NCBI GenBank assembly: GCA_016708105.1 | Contig: JADJGJ010000001.1 | Coordinates: forward strand, 1,736,001-1,800,000 | Direction: 5' to 3' | Source: Crocinitomicaceae bacterium | GTDB lineage: Bacteria; Bacteroidota; Bacteroidia; Flavobacteriales_D; Crocinitomicaceae | Length of the DNA stretch: 64,000 nt | Shown: one piece after another, positions 8,657 through 17,001 of the stretch | How the letters are laid out: the number at the start of each line of letters is the position of its first letter | Numbering within the stretch: position 1 is the stretch's first letter | Translations under genes and position numbers: made by a program | The notes under the pieces: generated by a model | Database searches by the model: none | Told to the model about the DNA's origin: nothing | The model's input: only the letters and a program-made list of their open reading frames with translations

Positions 8657-9604
8657 CTGAAAAAAATAATTGCATATTGCCGTAGGCTTGTACTTTCAAG
8701 TATTGCTTTGTTCATTGCGTGGTCACCTATTTTTGCAGGCGATGAAGGTAAACAAAGTGTGACTTGGTTGAAAGAGTTTTTTGCTGCAGGTATCAATTCG
8801 GCTTATGCTGAATATTCTTTTGGTTTTCCGCCAGCAAGTTCTGCTTCGCAGGCTTACGTGAAACGTCGTACGGTATCAGTGAGCTATGATGCGGTTGAAA
8901 AAAATTATAATTACAACTTTCAATATGAGTATCGTGATGATTGGAATGTACTAACTCAAGGTGGAAAAATTCAACCCCCCGCCCAATTAAAATACCACAC
9001 TGCTTCACGGGTACAACCTTGGACTAATATGGATGGCATTGGTAGATATACTGAAACGTACGAAAGGTTGATTCCAAACTGGTTAAATTTAAATGGGCTT
9101 GATAGTTTGATGATTCTGCAATGTAAGTTGAATAATCCTTCACCGGCTATCACGGGTATTTTTAATGAAGACGAATTGAAACTGTTGAAAAAGCTTCAAA
9201 AAAGTAACGATAGTAATTCATCAGTTTGGCAATGTTTTGAATATGATAAAGCAGGCAATGTCACTGAGATTTCAAAAAAGTGGATGAACGAATTCAGTGA
9301 TAATTTGATTGAACAGAAAAAAAATATTGCTGAATATATTCTTTCCATTCGCAATCAGCATGACCAGGTTGTATTTCTAGAAGTTCTCATGCATGAAAAT
9401 GATGATGCATTTATTGAAGGTATTTCATTTCAGTCGGGTGATAAAAAATGCAAGATTTTTAATTTTGAACTCAACCGCATGCTCAACAAATTTGTACCTG
9501 ATTTGGTGGCTGATCCTGATGGGTTAATTGTTGCATTCTGCGCACAGTTGAATACCTTGTCGCCGCACGGTTTATCACGATTTGAAACGGTAGTCAATAA
9601 TTGA
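8657..9604 (+). CDS. Exported protein of unknown function, possible CTG start
   Basis: Not recognised. The first conventional start in this frame is TTG at 8708, but it cuts a signal peptide in half. Reading the same frame upstream without a stop gives, from CTG at 8657, a charged start followed by a hydrophobic stretch: L-K-K-I-I-A-Y-C-R-R-L-V-L-S, then S-I-A-L-F-I-A-W-S-P and a cleavage-like I-F-A-G. The promoter at 8602-8632 also fits a start near 8657. About 315 residues result. The mature protein is mixed alpha/beta with no recognised motif. A mutated ATG is an alternative. The next gene begins 8 bases after the stop, so the two are probably one unit. Confidence 0.6.
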   Translation: MKKIIAYCRRLVLSSIALFIAWSPIFAGDEGKQSVTWLKEFFAAGINSAYAEYSFGFPPASSASQAYVKRRTVSVSYDAVEKNYNYNFQYEYRDDWNVLTQGGKIQPPAQLKYHTASRVQPWTNMDGIGRYTETYERLIPNWLNLNGLDSLMILQCKLNNPSPAITGIFNEDELKLLKKLQKSNDSNSSVWQCFEYDKAGNVTEISKKWMNEFSDNLIEQKKNIAEYILSIRNQHDQVVFLEVLMHENDDAFIEGISFQSGDKKCKIFNFELNRMLNKFVPDLVADPDGLIVAFCAQLNTLSPHGLSRFETVVNN

Positions 9605-9611
9605 ATTCAGC

Positions 9612-10130
9612 GTGAGCAAACGAGATCTTTCACGTTATCTTGAATCTCTTTCAAAAAAAGAGTTGGAAGATCAAGTACATGAATTGTATAAGCGATTGAA
9701 AGAAGTTAGAGAATTCTACAATTTTGTATTCAATCCAAAAGAAGATAAATTGATTGATGAAATAAAATTCAAAATCAACAAAGAGTATTTTCCTCCAGTA
9801 GGACGCAAGCCTAAAAAAAGAAGATCAACTGCTCAAAAAGCCATTCGTAACTTTATTAAACTGGGCGTTGACTCTGAAAAAATTGCTGATGTGATGTTAT
9901 ACAATATTGAAACAGCTCAGCGATTTTGTGAAGTAAAACCGGTTAATCAAATCTCATTTTACAAAAGTATTCTCAATTCATTTGATGAAGCTGCCTTGTT
10001 TATAAAAGAGCATCACTTACCTGATAAATTTAAAACCAGGTTAGAACAAATAGTCACTGATGCTGAAAACCAGCATTGGGAAAATGCGTCTGCATTTGAT
10101 TATAGTTTTGACAGCTCATTCAAACATTGA
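9612..10130 (+). CDS. DUF6155-like cytoplasmic protein
   Basis: A 172-residue soluble, highly charged, helical protein starting at GTG. The opening MSKRDLSRYLESLSKKELEDQ, the segment EVREFYNFVFNPKEDKLIDE and the basic stretch GRKPKKRRSTAQKAI (about 63-77) match my memory of the DUF6155 family, common in Flavobacteriia and of unknown function. The basic stretch could contact nucleic acid, but that is a guess. No signal peptide or membrane segment is seen. It follows the exported-protein gene by 8 bases. Confidence 0.7.
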   Translation: MSKRDLSRYLESLSKKELEDQVHELYKRLKEVREFYNFVFNPKEDKLIDEIKFKINKEYFPPVGRKPKKRRSTAQKAIRNFIKLGVDSEKIADVMLYNIETAQRFCEVKPVNQISFYKSILNSFDEAALFIKEHHLPDKFKTRLEQIVTDAENQHWENASAFDYSFDSSFKH

Positions 10131-10215
10131 ATGGTTTCATTAACTTTTCTTAAGATAGTCATCTGATATTGAATACTATATTTGCCCAAATTTACTGGGT
10201 ATTATTCTGTATTGT

Positions 10216-10719
10216 ATGGTAAAAAATATGTTGTTATTCATTGCATTGAATTTGGTTGCGGTTTCATTTGCATCCTTTCCTGAACGGTGTGAAGGAGTGT
10301 GGAGTGGCCAAATGAAAATACATGCGTATGGTAATTTAATTGACAGCGTGAACATTGAATTTACGGTTGAAAAAATAGTTGATGAATCATGGCCAACGGG
10401 GTGGATTTGGAAAACAAATTATCTTTCAGAAAAAATGCCCATGACAAAAGATTATAAATTGTTTGCGCATACCACGCGTGCAGATATTTTTTTATTAGAT
10501 GAAGGTAACGGCGTTATTCTCACAAATTATGTAACGGCTGATAAAATGTACAGTGTTTTCAAGGTTGGTAAAACCTGGCTGACGTCATCTTATGAATTCA
10601 TTGGTGACAAGCTTGTTTTTGAAGTGACATCCGGAACAGTCTCAAAGGAAAAATCAAAAGGAGTCACCAATTATACTACTGATTTTGTGCAGCGGGTTGA
10701 ATTAATAAAAGTGAAATGA
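10216..10719 (+). CDS. Exported protein of unknown function
   Basis: Not recognised. The 167 residues begin with a signal peptide (MVKNMLLFIALNLVAVSFASF). The mature part has alternating strands: GVWSGQMKIHAYG, SVNIEFTVEKIV, GWIWKTNYLSEK, and GVILTNYVTADKMYSVFKV, suggesting a small lipocalin-like or beta-sandwich protein. TATATTTG at 10177-10184 matches the -7 promoter element, though without a TTG at the usual distance. The stop overlaps the start of the next gene (ATGA), so the two are translationally coupled. Confidence 0.6.
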   Translation: MVKNMLLFIALNLVAVSFASFPERCEGVWSGQMKIHAYGNLIDSVNIEFTVEKIVDESWPTGWIWKTNYLSEKMPMTKDYKLFAHTTRADIFLLDEGNGVILTNYVTADKMYSVFKVGKTWLTSSYEFIGDKLVFEVTSGTVSKEKSKGVTNYTTDFVQRVELIKVK

Positions 10720-11057
10720 TGAAAAAAATTCTCTCTTGTACGGCCTTGATTTTAAGTCTGTTTTTATTGAGTTGTGAATCGCAACGAATCATCTCAGTTA
10801 CATGCGTAAATGCGCTGACAGGTGAACCGCTTGATAGTGTATTGGTGAATGTAAATGCAGGCCTGGATGGTGATTACACTAAAAGCACCGCATCAGGTTA
10901 TACTGATTCAGCCGGACATTTTGAAACTACCATCATGATTGGTTGCCCGGGAAAATGTTATGACATATACGTGTCATATACAAAAACCGGTTTTGAGTTT
11001 GCAAAAAATCTAAACGAATTGGAAGGTGAAATTAAACTTTCTCCGCTAGCTGAATAA
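10716..11057 (+). CDS. Lipoprotein with a carboxypeptidase-regulatory-like fold
   Basis: 113 residues with a lipoprotein signal (LSLFLLSCES, lipidated Cys about residue 20). The mature part resembles the CarboxypepD_reg-like/Cna-B beta-sandwich: VTCVNALTGEPLDSVLVNV followed by GYTDSAGHFETTIMIG, the typical 'ornament with a Gly-x-Phe turn' pattern. It is probably an outer-membrane lipoprotein. It overlaps the preceding exported-protein gene by 4 bases, so the two products may work together. The gene converges on the interrupted T9SS gene. No function can be assigned. Confidence 0.65.
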   Translation: MMKKILSCTALILSLFLLSCESQRIISVTCVNALTGEPLDSVLVNVNAGLDGDYTKSTASGYTDSAGHFETTIMIGCPGKCYDIYVSYTKTGFEFAKNLNELEGEIKLSPLAE

Positions 11058-12218
11058 TCATGCAAAAGTTATTTCACAATAAGCAACTGAGATTCGTGTC
11101 TGTTTTCAGAAATGAAATGTACCTGATAAATTCCGCGATTTAAGTCAGACAAGTCAAGTTGGCTGCGCTCTGAGGTGATAAGGTGAGTTGCAACCAATTT
11201 TCCACTTATATCATAGAGGTACAAAACACCGTCAACTGATTCAATTTTATCAATAGTTAAAACATCATCAACCGGGTTAGGGTAGAGGTTGATCAGATTT
11301 GTTTGTTTATATTCAGATAAATTTTCAACCTCAACCAACAAGCAATCAGCCGTATCTACACAGCCATTCAAGCTCACTTCAACGGTATAATACCCATTGG
11401 CTATTACTTGATATTCCTGATCAGTTGCTCCGGCTATGACTGTGTATGCCGGACATTCTAACCATTGATAATTTGCACCGGACATATTTGCCAATAATGT
11501 GTCGAATAAATTAGAAAGAATAAAACTTGCATCAATACTTGTTATTGCAAGCGTAGTTTGGACAGTGCTGTCACAACCGGTGATTGCGCTGCTGAAAATA
11601 TCTGTATAGACGCCATCTAATTTTTGCCACCCTCCTTCAAGATACATGCTGTCACCTTCGCACATGTTGGCATTTACCGCAATAAAATCAGTGGGTAGAT
11701 GGGTATAGTTCCAGGTTATTACACTGTCACATCCGGTGATGATTGATGGGATGGTATCATAATACGTTCCGGTGATGGTTTGAAATGCGCCGCCAATAAA
11801 AATGGGTGTGCCCGGGCAATTGCTTGTGTCTTTAGCAACCAATGAAGTTGGATTTGTAAATACATCTGTCATCACAATACTATCACAACCACTCACCGCG
11901 GTTAAGGTATCATAGTAGGTTCCGGACAATTTTAAATAAGTGCCGTTTACCAATACGCTGTCATTTTCACAAATAGTAAAATTTTGCAGAACATATTCAT
12001 TAGTAGGCGCGCTGAAATTGTGAATTTGAAGATTGGTGAAATCATCTTGCATTGCAACCAACCATTGGGTGCCGCTGCTTAAAGCCCAATCAGTTGTTCC
12101 AATAGAAATAGTACTATTTCTAATCAAGGTATAATTTGCGGTTGTTCCACCTCCGGTTACTATCCATTATAGTTTACCCACTTCTTAGAACAGAGGTCGT
12201 TCAAAATTAATTGTTTTT

Positions 12219-13059
12219 TTAAGCTGCATCATTTTTGGAATAAATATTTGCTGGCCTTTTGTAATCAAGTGAGCTATGCATCCTATCAAAATTGTAATCG
12301 TTCATAAATTCCTCGATCACCTTGTAAAGTTCAATACCGTTGTGGTAATCTTTGAACTTTAAGTGCTCGTATTTGAGCGTTCTCCAAAAGCGTTCGATAA
12401 AAATATTGTCAATGGCTCTTCCCGTTCCATCCATTGAAATTTTGATGTCATTTTGTTTTAAAAGTTCAGTGTGTTCTGAAGAAGTGTATTGCGATCCCTG
12501 ATCAGTATTTACAATTTGAGGTTTACCATGACGCGCGATCGCATCTTTCATCACTGCCGTGCACCATGACGCTTCCATTGTGTTTGACAAGCTCCAGCCA
12601 ACTATAAAACGACTGTGCAAATCCATAATTGCCGACAGATATAGGTAGCCGGTTTTCATTGGAATACAGGTAATGTCAGTGGCCCAAACCTGATTCGATT
12701 TTTCGATTTTTAAATTTCTGAGCAGATAAGGATATTTAAAATGATGTGGATGGGATTTTGATGTGTGTGGCCTAGGAACAATGGCTTTCAAATCCAATAA
12801 TTTATAAAGTCTGCCGATTCTTTTTTGTCCACTCGGTAGCCGTGCTCTCTCAACCAACGTGTCATTCGTGGAACTCCCCAAAAGGTTTATTCAGGTATTG
12901 TTCATCAATTTTTTTCATTAAAAACAAGTTTAATTGTGATTCGCCTTTTGGTTTGTAATACAAACTCGATGGCGATATTTCTAAAAGTTGGCACTGCCTT
13001 CTGATTGAAAGTTTTGGATGTGACTTTTCAACTATCATCCTGCGTTGATCAATACTCAT
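12219..13059 (-). pseudogene. IS3 transposase OrfB, two frameshifts
   Basis: The DDE integrase part of the IS3 transposase. The first 65 residues (MSIDQRRMIVEKSHPKLSIR ...) end at KPF; the continuation WGVPRMTRWLREHGYRV is in another frame, and from KKRIGRLYKLLDL to the end in a third. Both shifts can be explained by loss of one base in homopolymers (T4 before GGGG near 12883, A6 near 12820). The catalytic residues are present downstream: ATDIT, NTDQGSQY and FIERFWR. Either the gene has decayed or the base runs are misread. Confidence 0.8.
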
Positions 13060-13061
13060 TT

Positions 13062-13346
13062 CTAGGAGAGACTTTTTTTTAAAAAGTCATTTTCCACCAG
13101 AAGTTGTCCAATGCGCGCTAACAGATTTTCATGATCTTTATCACTCATCGCTGTATCTTTTTGGTCAGATGAAAAAATACACGCCGCATTTTTTACAAAT
13201 TCTTGTTTCCAGGCAGTAATCTGATTTGGATGAATTTCATACTTCTGAGCGAGTTGCTGAATTGATTCTCGTTCTTTCAGAGCTTCCAGAACTACTTTTA
13301 CTTTGAACTCCGGGTTGAAGTTCCTTCTCTTTCTTCTTGAGGTCAT
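13062..13346 (-). CDS. IS3 transposase OrfA
   Basis: 94 residues with an N-terminal helix-turn-helix of the HTH_Tnp_1/IS3 type (FKVKVVLEALKERESIQQLA, then HPNQITAWKQEF) and a C-terminal leucine-zipper-like part (LARIGQLLVENDFLKKSL). It recognises the element ends. It ends in a T6A8G run (slippery A-rich site) 3 bases before the orfB ATG, and orfB is in the -1 frame, as expected for programmed frameshifting to an OrfAB fusion. Confidence 0.88.
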   Translation of the reverse strand: MTSRRKRRNFNPEFKVKVVLEALKERESIQQLAQKYEIHPNQITAWKQEFVKNAACIFSSDQKDTAMSDKDHENLLARIGQLLVENDFLKKSLS

Positions 13347-13882
13347 AGATTTGAATTTAGTTATTTTTTCAAATTAGACCAGTGTTCTTAAATTTGGGGT
13401 GAACTATACATGACGTTCCGGGGTCAACACCAACTACGCCAATAATGTCCAGTGTATCAAAGGTGAATTCATGTTTTAAAATAAAGGCATCATCACCATT
13501 AAAATTAAGTACCCCACTCGTAGTATCTGCAATTGACAGCACAGGTGCATCTGCAGTTGGATGACAGATAATATATTTTTGATTGGGCGCAATGGTGTCA
13601 CCCATAAAAAACTGTGCTGATGGAGTGCTTGATCCGTTGGTGTATAATTCCAGCACGTAGTCATTCAAATCAACAGTGTATGGCAATGGATTATAAATTT
13701 CAATCACTTTGTTGAATGATGAGCCTTCAATATATTCTGAGAAAAAAAGATTGGCAGGGCATCCTTGGGCCTTAACCTGTTGGCTGAGGAACATTATGCC
13801 ACAACAGAAGATGAGTAATTTTGTTTTCATAAGACAAATATCTGCAATTCTACCTATTGTACAATAGTTTATGGCAAGATAT

Positions 13883-14335
13883 TCATTCGTCAACCAATTC
13901 AAAACGCATATTCAATATCCAAAATCTATTGGCTTGTGCCTTGAGTTCTTCTTCTGTTTCAACCGGTATACCTTGAGAAACAATATCACCGGTATCTAAA
14001 AAAACCGGATTATCATTTCGGATAACAAGGTCTCCCCACACTTTAATTTGTTTGCTAACTACCTTATCATCCCATGAATATAAATTTTCAATCCAATAAG
14101 TAGTTTGATCAGCAATAAGCACTGCGCCTCCTTTTCTGTTTTCTGCAATTCCTGAAATAGGGAATTCTACCTGTGGCAGTGAATCATTCAGTAACATAAC
14201 TTTTTTTTGGTTTGATATTGTATCCCGTTGTACTTGCTGATCTCCGGAAACATTTAGTTCTTTTCCTGAATTGCATGAGGTAAAAAAAATGACTACGAGA
14301 AGTGTATAAACACAATGAATAATTGAATGTTGCAT
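13883..14335 (-). CDS. Lipoprotein of unknown function
   Basis: 150 residues from ATG at 14335, which starts a lipoprotein signal (MQHSIIHCVYTLLVVIFFTSCNSG, Cys about 21). The open frame continues upstream, but that part crosses the terminator of the preceding gene. The mature part contains two segments with beta-strand character (AVLIADQTTYWIENLYSWDD; VWGDLVIRNDNPVFLDTGDIV). Not recognised. It lies 53 bases before the interrupted lamin-tail gene on the same strand, so it could share its transcription. Confidence 0.65.
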   Translation of the reverse strand: MQHSIIHCVYTLLVVIFFTSCNSGKELNVSGDQQVQRDTISNQKKVMLLNDSLPQVEFPISGIAENRKGGAVLIADQTTYWIENLYSWDDKVVSKQIKVWGDLVIRNDNPVFLDTGDIVSQGIPVETEEELKAQANRFWILNMRFELVDE

Positions 14336-14348
14336 GAATCCAAGGTAT

Positions 14349-14378
14349 AAAAAAAAGCCACGCTGTTCAGCATGGCTT
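14349..14378 (-). terminator. Terminator of the T9SS thioredoxin-fold gene
   Basis: On the minus strand AAGCCATGCTG and CAGCGTGGCTT form an 11-bp stem (one mismatch) with a 2-base loop followed by eight T. It lies about 20 bases after the stop codon at 14399. Confidence 0.85.
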
Positions 14379-14398
14379 CCTATAAATCTCAAATAATA

Positions 14399-15214
14399 TT
14401 AATGAACAATGCTGAATCTGAATGTTTGCAATGCATTAGCGGCAGTAACCTGAATCATGTATTGTCCGGCTGAAAGATTGGCAACATCCAATTGAATTTT
14501 ATTGGTTCCGCTGATCAATTCAGTAGATGTACTCACTAATACTTCACCTTGCATATTGATGATTTCAATAGTTGCTGATGAAGCCTCTGCTGATGTAAAA
14601 ATAAGGTTCGCAGTTTGGTTAGCAGGATTGGGATATACGATAAGATCTGTTACAAGTATTTCTTCTGTTCCTGCAAAACTGCACGCCATTGGAGTAGGAG
14701 GCACAGGAAAAGTGGCTTCAAAAGTGGTGATATCAGTCAATGGCCAGATATCATTTACAATCATTTTATTGTCAGGCCCGATCAAACAAAAAGTAGGGTA
14801 AGCACTTACACCAAACGTTGTTTTTACCGCACCTCCGCCACCATCTGCACTTACCGCCGGTGAATGATGGAATGATCCGCCGTATGCAGCTTCGTAGGCA
14901 ATTACCTCTGCATCGGTATCGGTTCCGTTATTGATTGAAACACAAAAAATATCACCGGCATTGCAACCATATTTATCATAAAGTTCATTGAATGTAGGTT
15001 GCCAAGTTTGACATGGACCGCAGGTATCAAAGAAAAAATCAAGCACCACGTATTTACCTGATGCGGTAATAGTGTAGAGGTTGATGGTGTTTCCATCGGT
15101 ATCTGTTACCGTAAAATCTGCTACGGTAGATCCGTTTGGATAATTGACTGCCTGAGCTGAAGCACTCAGTGATGCACCTAATACAAGGGCTGAAAAGAAT
15201 AGTTTTATTGTCAT
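14399..15214 (-). CDS. T9SS-secreted thioredoxin-fold (TlpA-like) protein
   Basis: 271 residues: a signal peptide (MTIKLFFSALVLGASLSASA), a TlpA/AhpC-like thioredoxin domain (about 25-180) with the redox pair in FFDTCGPCQTW (about 60-70) and the cis-Pro loop VSAYPTFCLIGPD, then a type A sorting domain (LIVYPNPANQT ... LSAGQYMIQV). The product is therefore predicted to be a thiol-disulfide protein exported across the outer membrane by T9SS and held on the surface or released. It could guard disulfide status of other exported proteins. It is a single gene with a terminator. Confidence 0.9.
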   Translation of the reverse strand: MTIKLFFSALVLGASLSASAQAVNYPNGSTVADFTVTDTDGNTINLYTITASGKYVVLDFFFDTCGPCQTWQPTFNELYDKYGCNAGDIFCVSINNGTDTDAEVIAYEAAYGGSFHHSPAVSADGGGGAVKTTFGVSAYPTFCLIGPDNKMIVNDIWPLTDITTFEATFPVPPTPMACSFAGTEEILVTDLIVYPNPANQTANLIFTSAEASSATIEIINMQGEVLVSTSTELISGTNKIQLDVANLSAGQYMIQVTAANALQTFRFSIVH

Positions 15215-15301
15215 AGTTTTTTGTTTAGTTGTAACGAATGTAATTAATGGATATAGCGCATTAAAATCTTGATTATCTCATTCTTGGCTTCCTACAAAAA
15301 A

Positions 15302-15332
15302 AAACAGGGAAGTCAATTTGACCTCCCTGTTT
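15302..15332 (-). terminator. Terminator of gap
   Basis: AAACAGGGA ... TCCCTGTTT with an inner GTCA/TGAC extension forms a stem of 13 bp interrupted by one mismatch; on the minus strand it runs into a long T-tract (15293-15301). It lies 17 bases after the gap stop codon. Confidence 0.85.
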
Positions 15333-15349
15333 AATAAAAAAATCTATGA

Positions 15350-16801
15350 TTAGTAATAAATCAATCTGCGAACTTTTGCAATGTGCTTTGCCAAACGAAT
15401 TACTTGCTTGGTGTATCCAAATTCGTTGTCATACCATGAATAAAGTACTACGCTTTTATTGTCAGGTGATATCAAGGTAGCCTGCGCGTCAAATACTGAG
15501 CAGCAAGTATTACCAATGATGTCGGTTGAAACCAATTCCGGATCTACGGAATAATAAATTTGATTCACCAGATTTCCATTGAGTGCGGCATCTTTAACCA
15601 AAGCATTTACTTCATCAACAGATGTGGTTTTGTTCAAGGTGAGTTGCAGAATTGCCAAAGAGCCATTTGGTGTTGGTACGCGCACGGCATTAGCAGTAAG
15701 TTTATCAGCCAATTCAGGAATCACTTTGGTAACAGCACTGCCTGCACCGGTAGAAGTGATCACCATATTCACAGCAGCTGAACGTCCGCGGCGTGGTTTT
15801 TTATGGAAATTGTCCAATAAGTTTTGATCATTGGTATACGCATGCACAGTTTCAATATGGCCTTTTTCAATTCCATATTTATCATTAATCACTTTGAGAA
15901 TTGGTGTGATTGCATTGGTTGTACATGAGGCGGCACTGAAAATATTTTCATTTTCAATATCCAGATTGAAATGGTTGATTCCATACACAATATTAGGAAC
16001 GCCTTTGCCAGGTGCGGTGAGTAACACTTGGCTAATACCTTTAGATTTCAAATGTCTGCTCAATGCATCACGATCAGTAAAAGCACCGGTATTGTCAATT
16101 ACCAAGGCATCTTTAATTCCGTATTTTGTATAATCAATATCTTCAGGATTTGCTGCTGCAATCATGTGCACGGTTTGCCCGTTAAGAATAAGCGTATTAT
16201 TGTCATAATCTACTTTCACGGTTCCTTTGAATGCACCATGCACTGAGTCTTTAGTTAAAAGTGCAGCACGTTTGGTTACTTCATCTTTAGAAGAACTGCG
16301 GGTAACAATGGCTTTTAATCTCAATTGTTGTCCTTTGCCGGCTTGTTTTATTAATTCACGCGCAGCAAGTCTTCCAATACGTCCAAAACCATATAAAACC
16401 ACATCTCTGGGTTCAATTGTAAAATCACGGTTATCAACTAATCCGCCTAATTTATTTTTAAGGAAATCAGTTTTTGATGAGTATTTATCTCCTTCCTGAA
16501 TCCATTCGTAGGCTAATCTTCCAATATCTATTTTTGCCGGTGACAATTCCATGCCGCACAACACTTCAGCCAGATGAGCTGTTGTGCTAATGAAGATTTT
16601 TTTGCCAACTACTTTTTCAGCATAGTCATGCAGGTTGATGATTTCAGAATTGGTGATATCAAGTAGATGATTTCTGAATAATACCAGTTCAACTCCTTTG
16701 GTATAAAGCAATTCACCAACATAGTTTGCAAGTTTTACAGCAGCCTTTTCATTTTCAATATAGCTCTGTAGTTCTTTTTCATATCCGACAGCAGATTCCA
16801 T
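15350..16801 (-). CDS. gap: Glyceraldehyde-3-phosphate dehydrogenase, long form
   Basis: GAPDH of glycolysis/gluconeogenesis: oxidative phosphorylation of glyceraldehyde 3-phosphate with NAD(P). Start ATG 16801 gives 483 residues, about 150 more than classical GAPDH. The extra part is an N-terminal helical domain (1-130, MESAVGYEKELQ...). The Rossmann motif YGFGRIGR is at 137-144, the catalytic Cys in SAASCTTN at about 293, and the catalytic His region in ETVHAYTNDQNLLD. WYDNEFGYTKQV closes the fold. Long forms of this kind are common in Bacteroidota and some marine bacteria. A candidate -7 element CAAAATTA (reverse strand TAATTTTG) lies at 16846-16853. The cofactor preference is not clear from sequence. 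Confidence 0.93.
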   Translation of the reverse strand: MESAVGYEKELQSYIENEKAAVKLANYVGELLYTKGVELVLFRNHLLDITNSEIINLHDYAEKVVGKKIFISTTAHLAEVLCGMELSPAKIDIGRLAYEWIQEGDKYSSKTDFLKNKLGGLVDNRDFTIEPRDVVLYGFGRIGRLAARELIKQAGKGQQLRLKAIVTRSSSKDEVTKRAALLTKDSVHGAFKGTVKVDYDNNTLILNGQTVHMIAAANPEDIDYTKYGIKDALVIDNTGAFTDRDALSRHLKSKGISQVLLTAPGKGVPNIVYGINHFNLDIENENIFSAASCTTNAITPILKVINDKYGIEKGHIETVHAYTNDQNLLDNFHKKPRRGRSAAVNMVITSTGAGSAVTKVIPELADKLTANAVRVPTPNGSLAILQLTLNKTTSVDEVNALVKDAALNGNLVNQIYYSVDPELVSTDIIGNTCCSVFDAQATLISPDNKSVVLYSWYDNEFGYTKQVIRLAKHIAKVRRLIYY

Positions 16802-16845
16802 GATGTTGTTTTTTTTGAGTGAGGTTAAAATCAAATTTGATGGCG

Positions 16846-16853
16846 CAAAATTA
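16846..16853 (-). promoter_or_regulatory. Candidate -7 promoter element of gap
   Basis: On the minus strand TAATTTTG matches TAnnTTTG and sits 44 bases before the gap ATG. No TTG was found 19-21 bases further upstream, so only half the promoter is supported. Confidence 0.4.
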
Positions 16854-16955
16854 CATGCAATATTAAAATCTGAATTATGAGATTACTCACATTTTATCAG
16901 CTATTTTTTTTATTCAGGATTTCAATGATGCACTAATTTCATTTTTTAACCAAAC

Positions 16956-16983
16956 AAAAAACCCCGGATCACTCCAGGGTTTC
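16956..16983 (-). terminator. Terminator of rpoD
   Basis: AACCCCGGATCACTCCAGGGTT-like hairpin: on the minus strand AACCCTGGAG and GATCCGGGGTT pair and are followed by a run of T. It lies 19 bases after the rpoD stop. Confidence 0.75.
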
Positions 16984-17001
16984 TCTATCATTTTGTATTA
17001 T

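Larger units (their letters stand above)
12168..13408 (-). mobile_element. IS3-family insertion sequence (1241 bp)
   Basis: The ends are imperfect inverted repeats: TATAGTTTACCC on the left and, read on the other strand, TATAGTTCACCCC on the right, both followed by a TTAAGAACA-like or TTAGAACA block. The element is flanked by CAT at 12165-12167 and 13409-13411, a 3-bp target duplication as expected for IS3. It carries orfA and a damaged orfB on the minus strand. Removal restores the reading frame of the host gene exactly, so the ends are firm. Confidence 0.88.
11069..13830 (-). pseudogene. T9SS lamin-tail-domain protein interrupted by an IS3 element
   Basis: The N-terminal part (13409-13830) has a signal peptide (MKTKLLIFCCGIMFLSQQVKAQ) and a lamin-tail domain (FSEYIEGSSFNKVIEIYN ... 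NGDDAFILKH ... DIIGVVGVDPGTS). The C-terminal part (11069-12167) continues it (TGGGTTANYTLIRNST), then has three repeats of about 55 residues ending in GCDS, and a T9SS type A sorting domain (INLYPNPVDDVLTI). Removing the IS (12168-13408) and one copy of the 3-base duplication CAT joins the parts in frame with Trp-Ile-Val across the joint, giving 505 residues. The product would have been a secreted surface protein. The fragment after the IS can only be read from a TTG at 12127 and lacks a signal peptide, so the gene is dead as it stands. Confidence 0.85.

Noticed and set aside
12219..13059. Two separate transposase genes in the IS3 element after orfA
   Set aside because: The pieces are one OrfB split by frameshifts at base runs.
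14336..14392. Earlier start of the lipoprotein gene at 13883
   Set aside because: It would include the terminator of the gene before; ATG 14335 gives a proper lipoprotein signal.
15560..16499. Several open frames on the plus strand inside gap
   Set aside because: Antisense shadows of a well-supported enzyme gene.
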